64,000 bases of DNA, taken from positions 62,001-126,000 of the forward strand of contig NZ_JAHXPQ010000009.1 of assembly GCF_019391655.1 (NCBI RefSeq), read 5' to 3'. Below are positions 59,398 through 64,000 of this stretch, in pieces; position 1 is the first letter of the stretch; the number at the start of each line of letters is the position of its first letter. The stretch is from Mucilaginibacter rivuli (lineage in GTDB: Bacteria > Bacteroidota > Bacteroidia > Sphingobacteriales > Sphingobacteriaceae). Both the position numbers and the translations under genes were made by a program. The notes beneath the pieces are model-generated. The model was not told where the DNA came from. It made no database searches and was given only the letters and a program-made list of their open reading frames with translations.

Positions 59398-60582
59398 ATG
59401 AAACAGAAATTTTATGATACTGCTGTGAAGCAGGAACGCGCTGTGCTTGTGGGTGTAATTACACCCAGCGAGACAGCCGAAATGGCACAGGAATATTTGG
59501 CTGAGCTTGAGTTTTTGGTGATGACGGCGGGCGGTGTTACCGTGAAGACTTTTACCCAGAAAATGCTGCGCCCGGAGCGCTCAACCTTTGTGGGTACGGG
59601 CAAGCTGGAAGAGATACGTGATTATGTAAAGGCAGAAGAGATAGACATTGTTGTTTTTGACGATGGCCTGTCGCCCTCGCAATTGCGTAATATTGAGAAT
59701 GAATTGGGTGTGAAGATATTGGACAGGAATAACCTCATCCTCGACATCTTCGCTGCAAGGGCGCAAACATCGCAGGCACGCAGCCAGGTGGAGCTTGCGC
59801 AGTTGCAGTACCTGTTGCCACGTTTAACACGCTTGTGGACTCACTTAGAGCGCCAGAAGGGTGGTATTGGTATGAGGGGGCCAGGGGAGTCGCAGATAGA
59901 AACGGACAGGCGTATCATCCTCACCAAAATATCGCAGCTAAAAGAGAAACTGAAACTGATAGACCGCCAAAACGAAACACAGCGTAAAAACCGCGGGCAA
60001 CTCATCCGTGCGGCGCTGGTAGGGTATACCAACGTAGGTAAATCAACTATCATGAACATGATATCCAAATCGGAAGTATTTGCCGAGAACAAGCTGTTCG
60101 CTACGCTGGATACTACGGTGCGTAAGGTGGTGATCGATAATTTGCCTTTCCTGCTATCAGATACGGTTGGGTTCATCCGCAAATTGCCTCACCATTTGGT
60201 AGAGTGTTTTAAATCGACGTTGGACGAAGTGCGCGAGGCGGATATCCTGATCCACGTGGTAGATGTATCACATCCTAACTTTGAAGACCAGATGCGTACG
60301 GTTAATGAAACGCTGAAAGAGCTTGGCGTAATAGATAAGCAGATGATCACGGTATTCAATAAAATAGATGCTTATCAGCCAATACCGGCTGACCCGAGTG
60401 AACCCGAAATAAAAATGACGCTGGAAGATTTTAAACACAGCTGGATGGCGAAAAATAACAGCCCGGCGATATTTATATCGGCACTAAAGAAGGAGAACGT
60501 TGATGAGTTTAGGGCGATGCTGTATCATTACGCAAAAGATATCCATACCAAAAGGTATCCATACGATAATCTTTTGTATTAA
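59398..60582 (+). CDS. hflX: GTPase HflX (ribosome-associated)
   Basis: A 394-residue GTPase that binds stalled 50S/70S ribosomes and splits them. The N-terminal domain holds the family stretch STFVGTGKLEEIRDYV, then FDDGLSPSQLRNIE and ILDRNNLILDIFAARAQTSQ; a coiled-coil linker includes GPGESQIETDRR. The G domain has G1 GYTNVGKS, G3 DTVGFIRKLPH, and G4 NKIDA. It is a housekeeping gene on the right side of the trp/TA segment. The TACCTTTG -7 box is at 59372-59379. Confidence 0.95.
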   Translation: MKQKFYDTAVKQERAVLVGVITPSETAEMAQEYLAELEFLVMTAGGVTVKTFTQKMLRPERSTFVGTGKLEEIRDYVKAEEIDIVVFDDGLSPSQLRNIENELGVKILDRNNLILDIFAARAQTSQARSQVELAQLQYLLPRLTRLWTHLERQKGGIGMRGPGESQIETDRRIILTKISQLKEKLKLIDRQNETQRKNRGQLIRAALVGYTNVGKSTIMNMISKSEVFAENKLFATLDTTVRKVVIDNLPFLLSDTVGFIRKLPHHLVECFKSTLDEVREADILIHVVDVSHPNFEDQMRTVNETLKELGVIDKQMITVFNKIDAYQPIPADPSEPEIKMTLEDFKHSWMAKNNSPAIFISALKKENVDEFRAMLYHYAKDIHTKRYPYDNLLY

Positions 60583-60629
60583 ACCATTGAGGGTTTGCCC
60601 CCTCTAACCAGTTCACCAAATAACCTGAA

Positions 60630-61712
60630 ATGAAAAGAGTATTCCTTTTTACCGTGTTTGCGCTGTGCGCTATTATGGCTAGGGCCCAGTATGTGGGCTT
60701 GAACGATAAAGGCATAAAAAGCTTTAAAGCTTTGATAAGTACCGATGCCGACGCGAAGAAATACTACGACAGCTATCTTAAACTGGCCGATCAGGCGGTG
60801 AATGAAAACCCGAACCCGATAGATACCATCCGTACGGAAGGCTTATTGCAGGGCCATCTTAAAAAAATAGCAACTATTGCCGCTTTGCGCGATATGCGTA
60901 AAATGTATGCCCTGGCTATTTGCTATAAGGTGGAGAATGAGAAAAGCTACCTGCAAAATTTAAGGAGTTATTTAACCGCATGGGCAAAAGTGAACAAAGG
61001 AAGGGGCGACCCGATTGACGATACCAATATGGATGATGCTATTGAAGCATATGATATGGTAAAAGCTAATTTAAAGCCCGAAGAAAATGCTTTGATAACT
61101 ACTTGGTTTAAACAGGTTGCCGATGCGGAGATAAAAACCTTTAAACCCGAAAAAGCCACCGGTTACAATAATTGGCACTCACATCGCTTAAAGGTAATTG
61201 CCGAAATTGCTTATGCTATTGATGATGCCGGCTATCAAAAATTTGTTGTTGATGGTATCAAAAAACAGGTAGAAGTAAATTTATATGCTGATGGCTCGGG
61301 AGTTGATTTTAAACTGCGCGATGCTCTGCATTACCACGCTTATGATCTGGAACCGTTAATTAAACTGGCTATTGTTTTAAAACGCGCTACCGGGGTTGAT
61401 TACTACAGCATGGTTTCACCTTCGGGCTCCTCCATCAAAAAATCAACCGAGTGGTTTGTGCCTTATGTTACCGGCGAAAAAACCCATGGAGAGTTTGTAA
61501 ACTCTACTGTGTTGTTTGATAAAAAACGTGCTGCAAATGGAGAAAAAGATTACGTTGCCGGAACTTTGTTTAACCCGAAAAACGGAATCAAAAGCTTAGC
61601 CGAAGCAGCTTACTTTGATCCTCAATATATAGCGATCATAAAGAAAGTGAAAAGTGCAACCGACGATTACAGCGAGTGGCAATTGGTTTGGAATAAAATT
61701 ACCCAGAATTAG
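60630..61712 (+). CDS. Alginate lyase family protein (PL5-like fold)
   Basis: A 360-residue exported protein with a signal peptide ending ARAQ. It has the (alpha/alpha) barrel features of the Alginate_lyase (PF05426) family: the NNWHSHRLKVIAEIAYA motif near residue 180 and the DFKLRDALHYHAYDLEPL motif with His and Tyr/Arg near 235. Members cut alginate or other uronate polymers by beta-elimination. The substrate may be a plant or algal polyuronate, since pectin enzymes are also encoded here. It is 47 bp downstream of hflX and convergent with the outer-membrane protein gene, overlapping by 4 nt. Confidence 0.8.
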   Translation: MKRVFLFTVFALCAIMARAQYVGLNDKGIKSFKALISTDADAKKYYDSYLKLADQAVNENPNPIDTIRTEGLLQGHLKKIATIAALRDMRKMYALAICYKVENEKSYLQNLRSYLTAWAKVNKGRGDPIDDTNMDDAIEAYDMVKANLKPEENALITTWFKQVADAEIKTFKPEKATGYNNWHSHRLKVIAEIAYAIDDAGYQKFVVDGIKKQVEVNLYADGSGVDFKLRDALHYHAYDLEPLIKLAIVLKRATGVDYYSMVSPSGSSIKKSTEWFVPYVTGEKTHGEFVNSTVLFDKKRAANGEKDYVAGTLFNPKNGIKSLAEAAYFDPQYIAIIKKVKSATDDYSEWQLVWNKITQN

Positions 61713-62404
61713 TAACGGATAGGCTTACGGTATAATTTAGCAGGGCCAAAGCCGAATTTTACGCCTACCGAAAGGTACGAATAGAACTTTACAGGAGCAG
61801 CGGTAATGTAACCATCAATAGCCTGCCCAAAAACGGCGTTGGATGTATAGCTTACATCGATACGTATCTGGGGTTGATCATAACCGTTATAGATCTTGAA
61901 ATCGTAGCCTAAGGTTAAAGGCACCAATACATTGGTTGACGAAATAACAATAGGGTAAAACGACTGGTTATTTGAGTTTGGAAAAAATGGCTGGATAAAG
62001 TTGATGGAGTTTTGTAAAAAACCGATACCGGTACCCATGTATACATCTTTTAAGCCATATAAAAAATCGCTGCGCGAGTAATCTATCAGTTCGCCGGCTT
62101 GCACATCGGCGTGTAAAATAGCCGCGGCAAAAACGTTTTGAAAATACTTCATATTGAAAGCGGTAAGGTCGCCTCCTTCAAACCGGCCTACCTGCAATTC
62201 GCCCGTAAGGGTAAAAAATGGGGTAATGTTATAGCTTAAGGTACCGTTAACGGCCCATTTATCTATGGGGGCAAGGGTATAATCGTACACTGTAGTAGAA
62301 CCATAACCACCACCAATGCTAAACGAGCTGTACGTATCGCCGCTTTGCGCTTTTGCAGTTATGAAGCTTATTAAGAGTAAAATTATAAAACCAAGCCTTT
62401 TCAC
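61709..62404 (-). CDS. Outer-membrane beta-barrel protein, unknown
   Basis: A 231-residue protein with a signal peptide ending TAKAQ, then alternating-residue beta-strands with aromatic belts (YSSFSIGGGYGSTTVYDYTL; FTLTGELQVGRFEGG; RIDVSYTSNAVFGQA), ending in a strand with a terminal tyrosine (YRKPIRY). This is the pattern of small outer-membrane porin-like barrels of Bacteroidota. No substrate can be suggested. It is convergent with the alginate-lyase-like gene. Confidence 0.72.
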   Translation of the reverse strand: MKRLGFIILLLISFITAKAQSGDTYSSFSIGGGYGSTTVYDYTLAPIDKWAVNGTLSYNITPFFTLTGELQVGRFEGGDLTAFNMKYFQNVFAAAILHADVQAGELIDYSRSDFLYGLKDVYMGTGIGFLQNSINFIQPFFPNSNNQSFYPIVISSTNVLVPLTLGYDFKIYNGYDQPQIRIDVSYTSNAVFGQAIDGYITAAPVKFYSYLSVGVKFGFGPAKLYRKPIRY

Positions 62405-62624
62405 TTATTCTATCAGTATTGTATAAACTAAAGTTAAACGTTTTTAATAACGTATTTTTTTGCTAAAACGCATAATTGCCATAATTATACTAATTATCTT
62501 TTTAATTACCTTTTTTATGTATTCGAAAACTAAATGTTCAGGATAATCTTTATTATTGTGACGATCGTATCAAGCACCACTAAACGTGTGTTTGAAAATT
62601 TATCGCCCGCTAAATCACCGCACT

Positions 62625-62996
62625 ATGGAATCAAAACGTCAACAAAAATTTGCAGGAGTAATACAGGAAGACCTGGCATTAATATTTCAGCGCGAGGGGA
62701 TGAGCTTTTTGCCAAACACACTTGTAACTATTACCAAAGTTAGGGTAACCCCCGATCTGGCTTTGGCGCGCATATTCCTAAGCTTTTTTAATAATATTGA
62801 TAATCAGCAAGCGCTTAAAACCATAAAGCTGCACGCATCCGAAATCCGTTATAAACTTGGTGCGCGTATTAAAGATCAGGTGCGTATTATCCCTCAACTG
62901 GAGTTTTTTATTGATGATACCAGCGAGTATGTTGAGCGCATGGATAAGATATTTGATAAGATAAGCAAAGAGGAGCGCCAGAAAGACGACGAATAG
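62625..62996 (+). CDS. rbfA: Ribosome-binding factor A
   Basis: A 123-residue protein that assists 30S subunit maturation through the 5' helix of 16S rRNA. I start at the ATG at 62625 (MESKRQQKFAGVIQ), which matches the usual N terminus; the longer frame from 62586 is not supported. The KH-like core is evident (TITKVRVTPDLALARIFLSF; LKTIKLHASEIRYKLGARIK; PQLEFFIDDTSEYVERMDKI), where the glycine/alanine in the helix-kink-helix is the family mark. It is 6 bp before the M23 peptidase start, which is therefore probably in the same transcript. Confidence 0.93.
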   Translation: MESKRQQKFAGVIQEDLALIFQREGMSFLPNTLVTITKVRVTPDLALARIFLSFFNNIDNQQALKTIKLHASEIRYKLGARIKDQVRIIPQLEFFIDDTSEYVERMDKIFDKISKEERQKDDE

Positions 62997-63002
62997 TTGC
63001 CG

Positions 63003-63707
63003 ATGGATAAGCACGTGCAATTAGCGAACTGGATAGCTGCCAACCCCGATCGTATTGGTAAAGTGGTTGATCTTGTTGCAGGTACCGACCGACTGCTTCA
63101 ACTGGATTTTACGGAAAACAACCGCGAATTAACCCTTGCCGATCTGGCCGTTACTGAACGCTTTTCGGCATGGATAGATCGTAAAGTTGCTTCAAATAAT
63201 GCCCGTTACGGGATAGGTGGATACTTTGAGTACCGTACCATTTACGGCCGTAGCGCTTTATTTGATACAACCGATGAGCCACGCCGTTTACATTTGGGTG
63301 TGGATATTTGGTCCAACGCCGGAACACCTGTATATGTGCCGATAGACGGTAAAGTACACAGTTACCAGGATAACAACAATTTTGGCGATTATGGCCCCAC
63401 GATCATACTTGAACACGACTTAGATGGTATAAAGTTATATAGCCTTTACGGGCATTTATCGCGCGAAAGTTTATCAGGTTTGTACGAAGAGAAACCTGTT
63501 GATGCGGGAGAAATACTGGGCCATTTTGGCGATGCTACCGAAAACGGACAATGGCCGCCGCACCTGCATTTTCAACTGATGTTTGATATGGAAGGAATGC
63601 GTGGCGACTATCCCGGTGTTTGTAAATACTCGGAAATGGAGAAATACAAATTAAATATCCCCGATCCTGATCTGATACTCAACTTCCCGAAAGGCAACAT
63701 TATTTAA
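63003..63707 (+). CDS. M23-family metallopeptidase (LytM-type)
   Basis: About 234 residues from the ATG at 63003 (MDKHVQLANWIA). The zinc-binding motifs HLGVDIW (HxxxD) and HLHFQLM (HxH) are both present, with the conserved LEHDLDGIKLYSLYGHL between. No signal peptide is seen, which is unusual for a peptidoglycan endopeptidase; it may act in the cytoplasm or be exported otherwise. It follows rbfA by 6 bp. The stop codon overlaps the convergent glycosyltransferase stop by 4 nt. Confidence 0.88.
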   Translation: MDKHVQLANWIAANPDRIGKVVDLVAGTDRLLQLDFTENNRELTLADLAVTERFSAWIDRKVASNNARYGIGGYFEYRTIYGRSALFDTTDEPRRLHLGVDIWSNAGTPVYVPIDGKVHSYQDNNNFGDYGPTIILEHDLDGIKLYSLYGHLSRESLSGLYEEKPVDAGEILGHFGDATENGQWPPHLHFQLMFDMEGMRGDYPGVCKYSEMEKYKLNIPDPDLILNFPKGNII

Positions 63708-64000
63708 CGCACGTTGCGGCCCTTCCAGTTGTACCTGCGCGAATTGCCCATAATGCCCACATAAACAAAATAAATGGCATGAACAGGTATGATAATGATA
63801 AGCAGAGAAATGAGCCGGATGCGCTTGAAAAATGCGGTAATAGGGTATAGATAAATAAATTCGAAGGCATACTTTAAGGCAACCTGCACCAGTAACAGTT
63901 TAAAAAACGCAGTGTTATAAAAACCCAGCAAAGCATTCAACAATAACGAAACGTTGAACAGCCAGATACAAACCACAAAGGCAACTACCTTTTTATCTTT
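63704..64000 (-). CDS. Membrane glycosyltransferase (family 2-like), C-terminal part
   Basis: The frame is open to the right window edge and covers the last ~98 residues. It has three hydrophobic segments (VCIWLFNVSLLLNALL; FFKLLLVQVALKYAFEFIYL; ISLLIIIIPVHAIYFVYVGI) and the ending MGNSRRYNWKGRNVR, which matches the C terminus of membrane-bound family 2 glycosyltransferases in Bacteroidota (from memory). The catalytic part is outside the window, so the substrate is unknown. Confidence 0.7.
   Translation of the reverse strand, partial: KDKKVVAFVVCIWLFNVSLLLNALLGFYNTAFFKLLLVQVALKYAFEFIYLYPITAFFKRIRLISLLIIIIPVHAIYFVYVGIMGNSRRYNWKGRNVR

Noticed and set aside
60589..60604. gaggg/ccctc hairpin after hflX as a terminator
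   Set aside because: The stem is only 5 bp and no T-run follows; the next gene begins 26 bp later.
62534..62743. A 69-codon open frame before rbfA
   Set aside because: It overlaps rbfA in another frame and has no recognisable features; the rbfA start at 62625 is well supported.

Overview
The window looks like a chromosomal segment of a Bacteroidota bacterium, most likely Sphingobacteriaceae (a Mucilaginibacter or Pedobacter relative; the genus is inferred). The signs are a short primary sigma factor of 285 residues, a gliding-motility/T9SS type B C-terminal domain, outer-membrane receptor-like proteins with carboxypeptidase-regulatory domains, many secreted glycoside hydrolases, weak Shine-Dalgarno sites and promoters of the TTTG-N19/20-TANNTTTG type. 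No rRNA, tRNA, transposase or CRISPR array was seen. Both ends cut through genes: a gamma-glutamyltransferase on the left and a family 2 glycosyltransferase-like membrane protein on the right.

Layout. 0-3.7 kb: gamma-glutamyltransferase end, AraC regulator, methyltransferase, Bcr/CflA-type efflux pump. 3.8-10 kb: ECF sigma factor, HEAT-repeat membrane anti-sigma candidate, two paralogous exported proteins and a receptor-like outer-membrane barrel. 10-19.4 kb: GH2, GH42 and GH78 enzymes around a DEAD-box helicase. 19.5-22.9 kb: transglutaminase, alpha-E and ATP-grasp genes. 23-28.9 kb: an accessory island with repeats, a small membrane protein and a two-gene operon of P-loop ATPases under an unusual operator array. 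29-32 kb: a LacI regulator divergent from a GH28 pectinase. 32-42 kb: exonuclease III, a YdeI-like protein, a TPR histidine kinase, a methyltransferase, an AsmA-like giant and a PAS kinase with two response regulators. 42.7-47.2 kb: two amidohydrolase genes. 47.6-54.2 kb: primary sigma factor, PepSY-like protein, T9SS cargo, an HGSNAT/NagX-like acyltransferase, anmK and a small membrane protein. 54.2-59 kb: trpE-trpG-trpC behind a Trp leader peptide/attenuator, then a toxin-antitoxin module and a decayed second trpC 3' end. 59-64 kb: hflX, an alginate-lyase-like enzyme, an outer-membrane protein, rbfA, an M23 peptidase and the partial glycosyltransferase.

The glycosidases (GH2, GH42, GH78, GH28) fit growth on pectin and rhamnogalacturonan side chains, but no SusC/SusD pair is present, so this is a dispersed set and not a classic polysaccharide utilisation locus. 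The observations most worth following are: (1) the paired ATPase operon whose promoter is embedded in three 22-bp palindrome-like sites spaced exactly 27 bp; (2) the relic second copy of the trpC 3' end lying beyond the toxin-antitoxin module, which suggests insertion at the end of trpC; and (3) a 16-residue Trp-rich leader peptide followed by a terminator ahead of trpE.
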